Assembly (NCBI GenBank): GCA_050486285.1
Contig: JBJHCZ010000010.1
Coordinates: 1 to 64,000 of the forward strand
From: JAITWN01 sp050486285
GTDB taxonomy: Bacteria; Pseudomonadota; Gammaproteobacteria; SZUA-140
DNA length: 64,000 nucleotides
Reading direction: 5' to 3'
Positions 46,007 to 55,251 of this stretch are shown here, in pieces (within the stretch, counting starts at the first letter, position 1; every line of letters starts with the position of its first letter). A model generated the notes under the pieces. The model had not been told where the DNA came from. It did not search any database and saw only the letters and a list, made by a program, of their open reading frames with translations. The position numbers and the translations under genes are program-made.

Positions 46007-46387
46007 ATGCAACGTACCTTACTGAAGGCCAAGCTGCACCGCGCGCGGGTGACCCATGCGGAGCTCGACTACGAGGGTTCGATGGCGATCGACGAGAACC
46101 TGCTCGAGGCGGCCGGCATCCTGGAGTTCGAGCAGATCCACGTCTACAACATCGCCAACGGCGAGCGTTTCGTGACCTACGCGATCCCGGCCCAGCGCGG
46201 CTCGGGCATCGTCTCGGTCAACGGCGCGGCCGCCCACAAGGCCAGCCCCGGCGACCGCGTCATCATCTGCATCTACGCGACCCTGAACCAGCAGGAAGCC
46301 GCGGCCCACAAGCCGACGCTGGTCTACGTCGACGAAGACAACCGCATCACCCACCGTCGCAACCACATCCCCCGCCAGGTCGCCTGA
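46007..46387 (+). CDS. panD: Aspartate 1-decarboxylase proenzyme
   Basis: The 126-residue proenzyme makes beta-alanine. Self-cleavage occurs between Gly24 and Ser25 (DYEGSMAID), creating the pyruvoyl group; both residues are present. Other conserved parts are GERFVTYAIPAQRGSG and GAAAHKASPGDRVIICIYAT. It lies 94 nt after panC, with a possible TAGAAT -10 box at 45957, so it may have its own promoter. Its TGA directly abuts element C. Confidence 0.97.
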   Translation: MQRTLLKAKLHRARVTHAELDYEGSMAIDENLLEAAGILEFEQIHVYNIANGERFVTYAIPAQRGSGIVSVNGAAAHKASPGDRVIICIYATLNQQEAAAHKPTLVYVDEDNRITHRRNHIPRQVA

Positions 46388-46532
46388 CCTGCTGTCGAAG
46401 CGGTCTCCCCCCGGGGCTTTCTGCAGCGAAGTCAAGCGCAGCCTCGCCGGAGCCCGAAGGGTGCCGCGCAGCGGCAGCGAGGCGAGCCATTCGCGGAGGA
46501 AAGCCCCGGGGGGAGACCGCTTCGACAGCAGG
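46388..46532. repeat. Long-armed intergenic palindromic element C
   Basis: Perfect 34-bp inverted arms are at 46388-46421 and 46499-46532. The 77-nt interior has nested hairpins, GCCTCGC/GCGAGGC (46441-46447 with 46477-46483) and TGCCGC-GCA-GCGGCA (46462-46476). It fills the space between the panD TGA (ends 46387) and the ppc TAG (begins 46533 on the minus strand) exactly, with no base to spare. It could serve as a bidirectional transcription stop, although no T-tracts are present. Confidence 0.85.
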
Positions 46533-49397
46533 CTAACCGGTGTTGCGCATGCCGGCCGCGATCGCATTGATCGATCGCAGCAGCGGATCGAGCCAGGTGT
46601 TGCGCTCTTCTTCACTCAACTGCGGGTCGCGATAGCGCTGCAGCAGCGTGATCTGGATGTGACTCAAGGGGTCGAGATAGGGATTGCGGCGGCTCAACGA
46701 CAGCGCCAGCACCGGGTTTTCCTCGATCAGCCGCCGCGCGCCGGCAGCCTTCAGCGTCTGCTGCACGGTCCAGTGGTATTCGCTGTGGATGCGGCTGAAG
46801 ATCTGCGTCGCCAGCCCGTGATCACTGCACAGCTCCGCGTATTCACGCGCGATGTTCATGTCGGCCTTGAACAGCGACATCTGGGTGTTGCTGAGCAGTG
46901 CGCGGAAGAACGGCCAGTGGCGGTGCATGTCGTGCAGGGCCTCGAGCCGGTTCGCGTCGCTGCCGGACCACGCGTGCAGCGCGGTGCCGATGCCGTACCA
47001 TGCCGGGATCGTGTGGCGTGACTGCGCCCAGCCGAATACCCAGGGAATTGCGCGTATCGAACTCTTCGTGCGATCGGTCTTGCGCCGGTGGCTCGGACGC
47101 GAGCCGATGTTCAGCATGCCGATCTCGGTGACCGGCGTCGCCTCGTAGAAGTAATCGAGGAAGTTCGGCGTCTCGTCGACGAGGCCGCGATAGGCAGACT
47201 CGCCGGCCTCCGCGATCTCCTGCATCGCCGCCAGGTGGCGCGGGTCGACCCGCGGCGTCTCCGCGACCAGGCCCTTGCTGGCCTTCATCAGGCCGGTGAT
47301 GCCGACGCCGAGTTCGTAGATCGCGGTCTCCTTGTGGCTGTACTTGTAGGAGACCATCTCGCCCTGTTCGGTGAACTTGATGCGGCCCTGCACGGTGCCG
47401 GGCGGCTGCGCGAGGATCGCCTCGTGGGTCGGGCCGCCGCCGCGGCCGATGGTGCCGCCGCGGCCGTGGAACAGGCAGCAGCCGACGCCGCGCTGCTCGG
47501 TCAGGTTCGCGATCGCGATCTGCGCCTTGTACAGCGACCAGGCCGATGCGAGGATGCCGCCGTCCTTGCAGGAATCGGAGTAGCCGAGCATGATCTCCTG
47601 CTGGTTGCCGGAGGCGCGCAGCAGATCCAGATAGATATTGCAGTCGAGCAGGTCGCTCATGACCGGCTCGATGCGATTCAGGTCGTCGATGGTCTCGAAC
47701 AGCGGCGAGACGCGCAGGTGACAGTAGCGCTCGCCGTTGGGCGTGCGGCCGAGCAGTCCGGCCTGGCGCGCGAGGAAGATCACTTCCATGACGTGACTCG
47801 CGCTGTGCGTCATAGAGATCACATAGCTGCCGAAGGCGTCCCGGCTGATTTCGCGGTGCATCTTCGCCATGACCTCGAAGACGGCCAGCGTCTCGAGCGT
47901 CGGTTCCGACAGCAGCGAGGCATCGCGCGCGAGCGGCGCCTTCTCGACGAGATCGCACAGCAGCTCGAGGCGGCGGGTCTCGTCGAGTTCCAGGTAATTG
48001 ATGCCGCCGGCGGACACCGACAGCAGCTCGGCGACCGCCTCGGTGTGGCGCGAGGATTCCTGGCGCACATCGAGATGGGCGAGGAAGAAGCCGAAGGTCT
48101 CGACGAGGCGGATCAGGTCTTTCAGGCTGAGATCGGCAACCGCGCCGTCGCCGTGCGAGACCAGCGATTCGCGGATCAGATAGAGCTCGTGCAGGAACTC
48201 GTCGGAAGAGCGGTAGGCGCCTTCCGGCATCGCCGACTTGCGGTCGCCCTGCAGCCGCCGGCGCTGGTGATCCAGCATCTGCTGCAACCGCCAGCGCATG
48301 ATGTAGAGCTTGCGGCGATAGGGTTCGTGGCGGAAGCGGTCGGCGCCGTAATCGAGCGCATCCTCGGCGTAGCGGTCGTCGCGCCGCAGACTCGCCATGA
48401 AGGCATCGGTCGGCGTGCACAGCAGCTTGGATTGCGTCAGCTCGTGGCCGAGCGCGGTGACGCGCGGCAGGTATTCCTTCAGCGCCGCGACCGCATGCAT
48501 GCGCACCGCCATCTCGGTGATCTCGGGCGTGACGCCCGGGTTGCCGTCGCGGTCGCCGCCGACCCAGGAACCGAAGCGCAGGAAACTCGGCAGCGTGATC
48601 GCCTGGGCGGGTGGGAGTTGCGGGCCATAGACGCGGTCGATCGCGCGCTCGAACTCGCGGTACATCGCCGGCACGGCCTGGAACAGGCTGTCCTGGAAAT
48701 AATAGATACAGTGGCGGATCTCGCCGGCGACGTTGGGCTTCTGCACCCGCACCTCGTCGGTCTTCCACAGCGTCTGGATCCAGATCTCGAGCAGATGGAG
48801 GATCTCGTCGCGTTCCTCGCGCGACAGCGTCGGGTCGTCGAGCTGCTGGCTGGTGACGAAGATCCTGCGCAGCGCCTCCATGATCGTATGCCGCTTGGCC
48901 TCGGTCGGATGCGCGGTGATGACCGGGTTGTAGTTCATGTGGTCGAGCACGGTCTGCAACTGGGCCGGACTGACGCCTTCGTTGCGGAACTCGATCAGCG
49001 CCTCGTCGAAGGAACCGGTCCAGAGACCGCCGCCTTCGGCACGGCGCTGGCGGCGGCGGAGCTGGTGCTGGTGCGCCTCCTCGGCGAGATTGACGAGGCT
49101 GAAGTAGGTGCTGAACGCGCGCACGACGTGGGTCATGATCTCGGGGTCGAGTCCGCGGATCAGGCGACCGAGGCGCAGGCGGAGACTCGGCGAGTCCTGC
49201 TTGTGCAGGCGGATGTAACCCTTGCGCAGCGTCTCGACGGCAACGAACACGCGACCGCCGGCCTGCGATCGCAGGACGTTGCCGAGGAGGTTGCCGAACA
49301 GCTTGACGCGCGCGCGCAGTTTCTTGTCGTTGGCGGCGGTGATCTTCTCCGCTTCGGAGAGTTTCGGCGCCGCCTTTCTGGCGCTGGCTTTTTTCAT
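46533..49397 (-). CDS. ppc: Phosphoenolpyruvate carboxylase
   Basis: The 954-residue enzyme makes oxaloacetate from PEP and bicarbonate. Catalytic landmarks are PVITAHPTEAKRHTIMEALR (His), GSWVGGDRDGNPGV, GYSDSCKDGGILAS, CLFHGRGGTIGRGGGPTHEA and SRPSHRR; the C-terminus MRNTG matches the family end. It is longer than E. coli PEPC (883) at the N-terminus, with a basic lead MKKASARKAAPKLSEAEKIT. The start is chosen at 49397, 20 nt after the glgA stop. The frame continues upstream antisense-like through glgA and is rejected. Confidence 0.97.
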   Translation of the reverse strand: MKKASARKAAPKLSEAEKITAANDKKLRARVKLFGNLLGNVLRSQAGGRVFVAVETLRKGYIRLHKQDSPSLRLRLGRLIRGLDPEIMTHVVRAFSTYFSLVNLAEEAHQHQLRRRQRRAEGGGLWTGSFDEALIEFRNEGVSPAQLQTVLDHMNYNPVITAHPTEAKRHTIMEALRRIFVTSQQLDDPTLSREERDEILHLLEIWIQTLWKTDEVRVQKPNVAGEIRHCIYYFQDSLFQAVPAMYREFERAIDRVYGPQLPPAQAITLPSFLRFGSWVGGDRDGNPGVTPEITEMAVRMHAVAALKEYLPRVTALGHELTQSKLLCTPTDAFMASLRRDDRYAEDALDYGADRFRHEPYRRKLYIMRWRLQQMLDHQRRRLQGDRKSAMPEGAYRSSDEFLHELYLIRESLVSHGDGAVADLSLKDLIRLVETFGFFLAHLDVRQESSRHTEAVAELLSVSAGGINYLELDETRRLELLCDLVEKAPLARDASLLSEPTLETLAVFEVMAKMHREISRDAFGSYVISMTHSASHVMEVIFLARQAGLLGRTPNGERYCHLRVSPLFETIDDLNRIEPVMSDLLDCNIYLDLLRASGNQQEIMLGYSDSCKDGGILASAWSLYKAQIAIANLTEQRGVGCCLFHGRGGTIGRGGGPTHEAILAQPPGTVQGRIKFTEQGEMVSYKYSHKETAIYELGVGITGLMKASKGLVAETPRVDPRHLAAMQEIAEAGESAYRGLVDETPNFLDYFYEATPVTEIGMLNIGSRPSHRRKTDRTKSSIRAIPWVFGWAQSRHTIPAWYGIGTALHAWSGSDANRLEALHDMHRHWPFFRALLSNTQMSLFKADMNIAREYAELCSDHGLATQIFSRIHSEYHWTVQQTLKAAGARRLIEENPVLALSLSRRNPYLDPLSHIQITLLQRYRDPQLSEEERNTWLDPLLRSINAIAAGMRNTG

Positions 49398-49417
49398 GAC
49401 CGGGGAATTATAGCCGA

Positions 49418-50893
49418 TCAGCCGGCGTTTACCCCGTTCGCATGCGCGGCGGCCGTGCGGTAGAGTTCGAGATAGCGGCGGGCGCTCTGCCGCCAGCCGA
49501 AATCCTGCTGCATTCCCTGAAATATCAGTCGCTTCCACGCCTTCGGGTGGCGGTAGCAGGCAAGCGCCCGCTGCAAGGCCGCGCGCAGGTGTTCGGGATC
49601 GGGGTCGTTGAAGACATAACCGGTCGCGATGCCGCTTTCGAGCGCCCGGTCGTCGGCATCGATGACGGTGTCGGCGAGCCCGCCGGTGCGGCTGACGACC
49701 GGGACCGCGCCGTAGCGCAGGCTGTAGATCTGGTTGAGCCCGCAGGGCTCGAAGCGGGAAGGCATCACGAAGATGTCGGCACCGGCCTCGATCCGGTGGG
49801 CGAGGCCTTCGTCGTAGCCGATGTGCACGCCGATGCGTTCCGGCCAGCGCTCGGCCGCCGCCAACAGGCGTTCCTCGAGCGCGCGGTCGCCGCTGCCGAG
49901 CACGACGAGTTGCGCCTGCTGTTCCATCAGCCAGGGCAGGAGGTCGAGCATCAGGTCGACGCCTTTCTGTTCGACCAGGCGGCCGATCATTCCTAACAGC
50001 GGAATCTTCCTGTTCTGGGGCAGTCCGAAGTCGGCCTGCAACGCGGTCTTGTTGGCGAGCTTGCCGGACAGCGTCCAGGCATTGTAGCGACGGGGCAGGT
50101 GAGGGTCGCGCGCCGGATTCCACTGGCGATAGTCGACGCCGTTGAGGATACCGACGAGGCGGTCGGCGCGATGGCGGAGCAGCGCATCGAGTCCGCAGCC
50201 GAAGGCGGGCGTCTGGATCTCGCTCGCATAGCGCGGGCTCACCGTGCTCAGCATGTCCGCGAACGCGATGCCGCCCTTGATGAACGACAGCTTGCCGTAG
50301 TATTCGAGTCCGTGCATCGACCACAGCGCTTCCGGCAGACCGAGACGGGCGTAGGTCTCGGCGGGGAACAGGCCCTGGTAGGACAGGTTGTGGATCGTGA
50401 ACACCGTCGCCGGGCGCGCGGGCGCCAGGGACAACAGCGCGGGGACCAGGCCGCACTGCCAGTCGTTGCCGTGCACGAGGTCGGGGCGCCAGTCGATGCC
50501 GGCGTCGCCGAGCGCGACGGCGGCGACCGCGCGCGCAAACAGCGCGAAGCGTTCGGCGTTATCGGGCCAGTCGCTACCCTGCGGCGTGCCGTAGGGGCCG
50601 CCGTCGCGATCGAAATGCCGCGGGGAATCGACCAGCCAGAACCTGACCGAGCTGCCTGGCAGGCGGGCCTCCAGCAGGCGCACGCCTTGCTCGCCGTCGA
50701 GGTTGAGGGTTGCGATCGGCTCGGCATCACGGAGCCGGCCGAGCGCTTCCCGGTACGCCGGCATGATGACGCGGACGTCGCGCCGCAGGTTCTTGAGCGC
50801 GACCGGCAGGCTGCCGGAGACGTCGGCGAGTCCGCCGGTCTTGATCAGCGGGTGGACTTCACTGCTTGCAAACAGTATTCGTTCAATACTCAT
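49418..50893 (-). CDS. glgA: Glycogen synthase (ADP-glucose type)
   Basis: The 491-residue GT5 enzyme elongates alpha-1,4-glucan from ADP-glucose. The nucleotide-binding KTGGLADV motif is near residue 18. Further blocks are HGNDWQCGLVPALL, TIHNLSYQGLFPAETYARLG, GILNGVDYRQWNPARDP, and MPSRFEPCGLNQIYSLRYG. No glgB or glgC is in the window. The gene is upstream of ppc on the minus strand and is divergent from gnd-zwf-pgi, so carbon storage and glucose-6-phosphate use are adjacent. Confidence 0.96.
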   Translation of the reverse strand: MSIERILFASSEVHPLIKTGGLADVSGSLPVALKNLRRDVRVIMPAYREALGRLRDAEPIATLNLDGEQGVRLLEARLPGSSVRFWLVDSPRHFDRDGGPYGTPQGSDWPDNAERFALFARAVAAVALGDAGIDWRPDLVHGNDWQCGLVPALLSLAPARPATVFTIHNLSYQGLFPAETYARLGLPEALWSMHGLEYYGKLSFIKGGIAFADMLSTVSPRYASEIQTPAFGCGLDALLRHRADRLVGILNGVDYRQWNPARDPHLPRRYNAWTLSGKLANKTALQADFGLPQNRKIPLLGMIGRLVEQKGVDLMLDLLPWLMEQQAQLVVLGSGDRALEERLLAAAERWPERIGVHIGYDEGLAHRIEAGADIFVMPSRFEPCGLNQIYSLRYGAVPVVSRTGGLADTVIDADDRALESGIATGYVFNDPDPEHLRAALQRALACYRHPKAWKRLIFQGMQQDFGWRQSARRYLELYRTAAAHANGVNAG

Positions 50894-51122
50894 CGATTCG
50901 ACAGCCGGGGGGAGGGCAGGGCAGGCGCCGGATTGTCCGCACCCGGCGCAGGCTTACTTAATAAAATGCTGCAAGCGTCGATATGCCCCATAGGCCGTTT
51001 CTATTATCCCCGGATTGCAGGTAACATACGAACGCACTGGAATAAAGGCGTGGACGAATCGATCCGGGACGATCGCGAATATGGATTCAGTTATCCCATA
51101 TATCGATAGAGAGTTCAATTGT

Positions 51123-51138
51123 CGGCGGAGTACCGCCG
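51123..51138. promoter_or_regulatory. Inverted repeat CGGCGG-AGTA-CCGCCG upstream of gnd
   Basis: A perfect 6+6 inverted repeat with a 4-nt centre lies 27 nt before the gnd ATG, inside the 272-nt gap between divergent glgA and gnd. TTGTCG (51119-51124) and TAATCA (51142-51147) could form a weak promoter around it, which would make it an operator. It could equally be a short leader hairpin. No other structure in this gap was recognised. Confidence 0.35.
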
Positions 51139-51165
51139 GCATAATCAATCAGAGGTAGCGGATTC

Positions 51166-52086
51166 ATGAAAGTGGGAATGATAGGTCTCGGCAAGATGGG
51201 CGCCAACATGGTGCGCCGTCTGAGTCGCGCCGGCGTCGGTGTGGTCGGGCATGCACCGACCCCCGAGGTGCGTCAGGCGCTGGCCGAGGAAACCGGCATG
51301 TTCGCCGCGCCGACCGTCGTTGGCCTGATCAAGAAACTCGATTCGCCGCGCATCGTCTGGGTGATGGTGCCGAGCGGCGATGCGACCGAGCGCGTCATGA
51401 AGGATCTCGAGGGCCGTCTGTCTTCCGGTGACATCGTCGTCGACGGCGGCAATTCCAATTACAAGGATACGCAACGTCGCGGCGCGATGCTGGCGCAGTC
51501 CGGCATCGGCCTCGTCGATGTCGGTACCTCCGGCGGCATCTGGGGGCTGGAGAACGGTTACTGCATGATGGTCGGCGGCGAGAAGGAGCATGTGAAGGTG
51601 GTGCAGCCGCTGCTCGAGGTGCTGGCGCCGGCCCCCGATCGCGGCTGGGGCCACGTCGGTCCGCGCGGCGCCGGGCACTTCACCAAGATGATCCATAACG
51701 GCATCGAGTACGGCGCGATGCAGGCCTATGCCGAAGGCTTCGCACTGCTGCACGGCAAGAAGGAGTTCTCGCTGGATCTGGCGAAGATCTCCGAGATGTG
51801 GCGCCATGGCTCGGTGATCCGCAGCTGGCTGCTCGACCTTACCGCCGATGCGCTGGCCAGGAACCAGAAGCTCGACGATGTGCCGCCTTTTGTCGCCGAT
51901 TCCGGCGAGGGGCGCTGGACCGTCGTCGAGGCAGTGAGCCAGGGTGTACCGGTGCCGGTGATCAGCATGGCCCTGCAGATGCGCTTCGCGAGCCAGGACG
52001 ACAACAGCTACACCAACCGCATGCTGGCGGTGATGCGCAATGCCTTCGGCGGCCATGCGCTGGGCGGGGACGCGGACAAGGGCTGA
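51166..52086 (+). CDS. gnd: 6-phosphogluconate dehydrogenase, short (probably NAD-linked) type
   Basis: The 306-residue enzyme oxidatively decarboxylates 6-phosphogluconate to ribulose 5-phosphate. It has the Rossmann motif MIGLGKMGANMVRRL, the GTSGGIWGLENGYCMMVGG substrate motif, and KMIHNGIEYGAMQAYAEGF with the catalytic Lys. Its length fits the short 300-residue class found in some bacteria rather than the 470-residue E. coli Gnd. The missing C-terminal tail is normal for this class. It is first in gnd-zwf-pgi, with AGAGG before the ATG. Confidence 0.93.
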   Translation: MKVGMIGLGKMGANMVRRLSRAGVGVVGHAPTPEVRQALAEETGMFAAPTVVGLIKKLDSPRIVWVMVPSGDATERVMKDLEGRLSSGDIVVDGGNSNYKDTQRRGAMLAQSGIGLVDVGTSGGIWGLENGYCMMVGGEKEHVKVVQPLLEVLAPAPDRGWGHVGPRGAGHFTKMIHNGIEYGAMQAYAEGFALLHGKKEFSLDLAKISEMWRHGSVIRSWLLDLTADALARNQKLDDVPPFVADSGEGRWTVVEAVSQGVPVPVISMALQMRFASQDDNSYTNRMLAVMRNAFGGHALGGDADKG

Positions 52087-52094
52087 TCATCCGG

Positions 52095-53594
52095 ATGGAT
52101 CCCTGTACGCTGGTGATCTTCGGTGCGACGGGTAACCTGACGCGGATCAAGCTCATGCCGGCGCTGTTCTCCCTCGAGGTCGAGGGCCGGCTGCCGGAGC
52201 GGATGAGGATCGTGTCCTTCGCCCGCCGCGAGTGGGAGCGCGAGCGCTGGCTCGACGAGGTCGCGGGGATGCTCGCCGAGAAGTTTCCGCATGGTCTCGA
52301 CGAGGCCGCATTCGAGCGCTTCCGCGCGCGCCAGTATTATCTCCACGGCGATCTCGACGATCCTGAAGCCTTCGGACGCCTGCAATCCCTGCTCGGCGAG
52401 GACTCATTTCCGTCGAACATCATCTTCTACATGGCGATACCGCCGTCGGATTTCGGGCCCGTGACCGAGCGTCTGAGCGCGGCCGGGCTGCTGAAGGAAT
52501 CCGGCGGCTGGCGTCGCGTCGTCATCGAGAAGCCGTTCGGTTACGATCTGCTGAGCGCACAGATCCTGCAACAGGGGTTGCTGCGCCACCTCGGCGAGGA
52601 GCAGATCTACCGGATCGACCATTATCTCGGCAAGGGCACGGTGCAGAATATCCTTGTGTTCCGTTTTGCGAACCTGTTGCTCGAGCCGTTATGGAACCGC
52701 AACTACGTCGATCACGTGCAGATCACGCATTCGGAGACCCGCGGCGTCGAAGGGCGCGCCGGTTACTACGAGGGCGCCGGCGCGCTGCGGGACATGTTGC
52801 AGAGCCACCTGATGCAGTTGCTGGCGCTGGTCGCGATGGAGCCGCCGGCGATGATGGACGCCGAGTCGTTGCGCGACGAGAAGGTCAAGGTGCTGAAATC
52901 GATACGTCCGATCACCCAGGGCGCGGTGCACGCACATGCCTTTCGCGGTCAGTATGCCGCTGGCCAGACCGCCGGCAGAGCGACGCGCGGCTACCTCGAG
53001 GAGCCCGGCGTCGATCCGGCCAGCGTCACCGAGACCTACGCCGCGCTCAAGCTCTACGTCGACAACTGGCGCTGGCGCGGGGTGCCGTTCTACCTGCGCA
53101 CCGGCAAGTGCATGGCCGAGGCGGCATCGGCGATCTGCATCCGCTTCAAGGAGCCGCCGCATCACCTGTTCCGCAACACCCACCTCGAGCGCATCCATCC
53201 CAACTGGCTGCTGATCGGCATCCAGCCGCACGAATGCCTGAAGATGGAGATCCAGGTCAAGGTGCACGGGCTCGAGATGCGCACGCGAACGATCAGTCTC
53301 GACGCCAGCTATCGCTCGGCCGACGAGAAGGAGGCGGACGCCTACGAGGAACTGCTGCTCGACGTCATGACCGGCGATCATTCGCTGTTCCTGCGCTACG
53401 ACGAGGTCGAGTGGGCCTGGCGCATCGTCGACCCGGTGCTCAAGGTGTGGTCGATGGAGCGCGAGTTCATCAATACCTATTCCGCCGGCAGCTGGGGCCC
53501 CCGCGGCACCTATCGCCTGTTCGACCGCGAGGACCAGTTCTGGCGTCATACCCTGGCGCTGAACGGCAACGATGTCGGCTCGGAAGCCTACTGA
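52095..53594 (+). CDS. zwf: Glucose-6-phosphate 1-dehydrogenase
   Basis: The 499-residue enzyme makes 6-phosphogluconolactone and NADPH. It has the nucleotide-binding LVIFGATGNLTRIKLMPAL, VIEKPFGYDL, and the active-site signature RIDHYLGKGTVQN; note the usual E. coli Glu-Thr in this motif is Gly-Thr here. The ATG at 52095 lies 8 nt after gnd; a longer open frame upstream is the gnd shadow. No 6-phosphogluconolactonase gene is visible nearby. Confidence 0.97.
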   Translation: MDPCTLVIFGATGNLTRIKLMPALFSLEVEGRLPERMRIVSFARREWERERWLDEVAGMLAEKFPHGLDEAAFERFRARQYYLHGDLDDPEAFGRLQSLLGEDSFPSNIIFYMAIPPSDFGPVTERLSAAGLLKESGGWRRVVIEKPFGYDLLSAQILQQGLLRHLGEEQIYRIDHYLGKGTVQNILVFRFANLLLEPLWNRNYVDHVQITHSETRGVEGRAGYYEGAGALRDMLQSHLMQLLALVAMEPPAMMDAESLRDEKVKVLKSIRPITQGAVHAHAFRGQYAAGQTAGRATRGYLEEPGVDPASVTETYAALKLYVDNWRWRGVPFYLRTGKCMAEAASAICIRFKEPPHHLFRNTHLERIHPNWLLIGIQPHECLKMEIQVKVHGLEMRTRTISLDASYRSADEKEADAYEELLLDVMTGDHSLFLRYDEVEWAWRIVDPVLKVWSMEREFINTYSAGSWGPRGTYRLFDREDQFWRHTLALNGNDVGSEAY

Positions 53595-53601
53595 GAGCAT
53601 C

Positions 53602-55251
53602 ATGTCGGCATTGACCAGCTCGACGCAGTGGCGGGCGCTGCAGAAACATCACCGCCGGATTCGCACATTGCACATGCGCGAGCTGTTTGCCGCCGATCCC
53701 GGCCGCTTCGAGCGGTTCTCGCTGCGCTTCGGCGACATGCTCGTCGACTATTCCAAGAACCGGATCACCGACGAGACCGTCGGGCTGTTGCTGGAGCTCG
53801 CCGGGCACCGTGAGCTCGGGCGGCGCATCGGGGAGATGTTCGCGGGCGCCCGCATCAATTTCACCGAAGACCGCGCGGTGCTGCATACGGCGCTGCGCCG
53901 GCGCGGCGCCGAGCCGCTGATCATCGACGGCGCGGATGTGATGCCGGAAGTCCGCGGCGTGCTGACGCGGATGCGCGTGTTCAGCAACGCAGTGCGCAGC
54001 GGTGAGTGGAAGGGGTATACCGGCAAGGCGATCACCGATGTCGTCAATATCGGCATCGGTGGTTCGGATCTCGGGCCGGTGATGGTGACGCGCGCGCTCC
54101 GGCCCTATGCGCAGCCGGGCCTGCGCGTGCATTTCGTGTCGAACGTCGACGGCAGCCACATCATCGAGACGCTGAAGCAGAAGCGCCCGGAGACGACACT
54201 GTTCATCATCGCGTCGAAGACCTTCACGACGCTCGAGACCCTGACCAATGCCCGCACCGCGCGCAACTGGTTCGTCGAGGCGACCGGCAACGAGGCCGCG
54301 ATCGCCAGGCATTTCGTCGCGCTGTCGACCAACGCCCGCGAGGTTCGCGCCTTCGGCATCGATACCGCGAACATGTTCGGGTTCTGGGACTGGGTCGGCG
54401 GACGTTATTCGCTGTGGAGCGCAATCGGCCTGCCGATTGCGATCGCGGTCGGCATGGACCGTTTCGAGGAACTGCTCGAAGGCGCGCAGGCGATGGACGA
54501 GCACTTCCGCACAGCGCCCTTTGAACGCAACATACCGGTGATCCTCGGCCTGCTCGGCGTCTGGTATCGCAACTTCTTCGATGCGCCGACCATGGCGGTG
54601 CTGCCCTACGACCAGTATCTCGACCGGCTGCCGGCCTATCTCCAGCAGGCCGACATGGAGAGCAACGGCAAGAGCGTCGATCGCGACGGGCACAAGGTCG
54701 ATTACGAGACCGGGCCGGTGCTGTGGGGCGAGCCGGGCACCAACGGGCAGCATGCGTTTTACCAGTTGCTGCACCAGGGCACCCAGCTGGTGCCGGCGGA
54801 CTTCATTGCCGCGGTCGAGTCACACAACCCGGTCGGCGGTCACCAGCGCATCCTGCTGGCGAACTTCTTCGCGCAGACCGAGGCGCTGATGCGCGGCAAG
54901 ACCGAAGAGGAGGTCAGGCGCGAGCTCGAGGCCGCGGGGATGTCCGGCGACGCACTCGAACGGCTGCTGCCGCATCGCGTGTTCGACGGCAACCGGCCGA
55001 CCACATCGATCCTCTACCGGCGCCTGACGCCGCGCACGCTCGGCGCGCTGGTCGCGATGTACGAGCACAGGATCTTCGTCCAGGGCGCGATCTGGAACAT
55101 CAATTCATACGATCAGTGGGGCGTCGAACTCGGCAAGCAGCTCGCCGGGGCGATCCAGCCGCAACTGGCCGGCGCAGCGCCGGTCAGCGATCACGATGCC
55201 TCGACCAACGGCCTGATCAACTATTACAAGGCCCTCAATCGTCGAACCTGA
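53602..55251 (+). CDS. pgi: Glucose-6-phosphate isomerase
   Basis: The 549-residue enzyme (identical length to E. coli) interconverts glucose 6-phosphate and fructose 6-phosphate. It has the DVVNIGIGGSDLGPVMVTRA phosphate loop, FGFWDWVGGRYSLWSAIGLP (signature 1), GQHAFYQLLHQGTQ and the end GVELGKQLAGAIQP (signature 2). The start MSALTSSTQW is 7 nt after zwf with a GAGAGC site. Its end overlaps the convergent can gene by 17 nt. Confidence 0.98.
   Translation: MSALTSSTQWRALQKHHRRIRTLHMRELFAADPGRFERFSLRFGDMLVDYSKNRITDETVGLLLELAGHRELGRRIGEMFAGARINFTEDRAVLHTALRRRGAEPLIIDGADVMPEVRGVLTRMRVFSNAVRSGEWKGYTGKAITDVVNIGIGGSDLGPVMVTRALRPYAQPGLRVHFVSNVDGSHIIETLKQKRPETTLFIIASKTFTTLETLTNARTARNWFVEATGNEAAIARHFVALSTNAREVRAFGIDTANMFGFWDWVGGRYSLWSAIGLPIAIAVGMDRFEELLEGAQAMDEHFRTAPFERNIPVILGLLGVWYRNFFDAPTMAVLPYDQYLDRLPAYLQQADMESNGKSVDRDGHKVDYETGPVLWGEPGTNGQHAFYQLLHQGTQLVPADFIAAVESHNPVGGHQRILLANFFAQTEALMRGKTEEEVRRELEAAGMSGDALERLLPHRVFDGNRPTTSILYRRLTPRTLGALVAMYEHRIFVQGAIWNINSYDQWGVELGKQLAGAIQPQLAGAAPVSDHDASTNGLINYYKALNRRT

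Noticed and set aside
49398..50456. 353-codon N-terminal extension of the ppc frame
   Set aside because: It runs through glgA in another frame, is arginine/proline-rich and lacks family similarity; the ATG at 49397 gives a normal PEPC.
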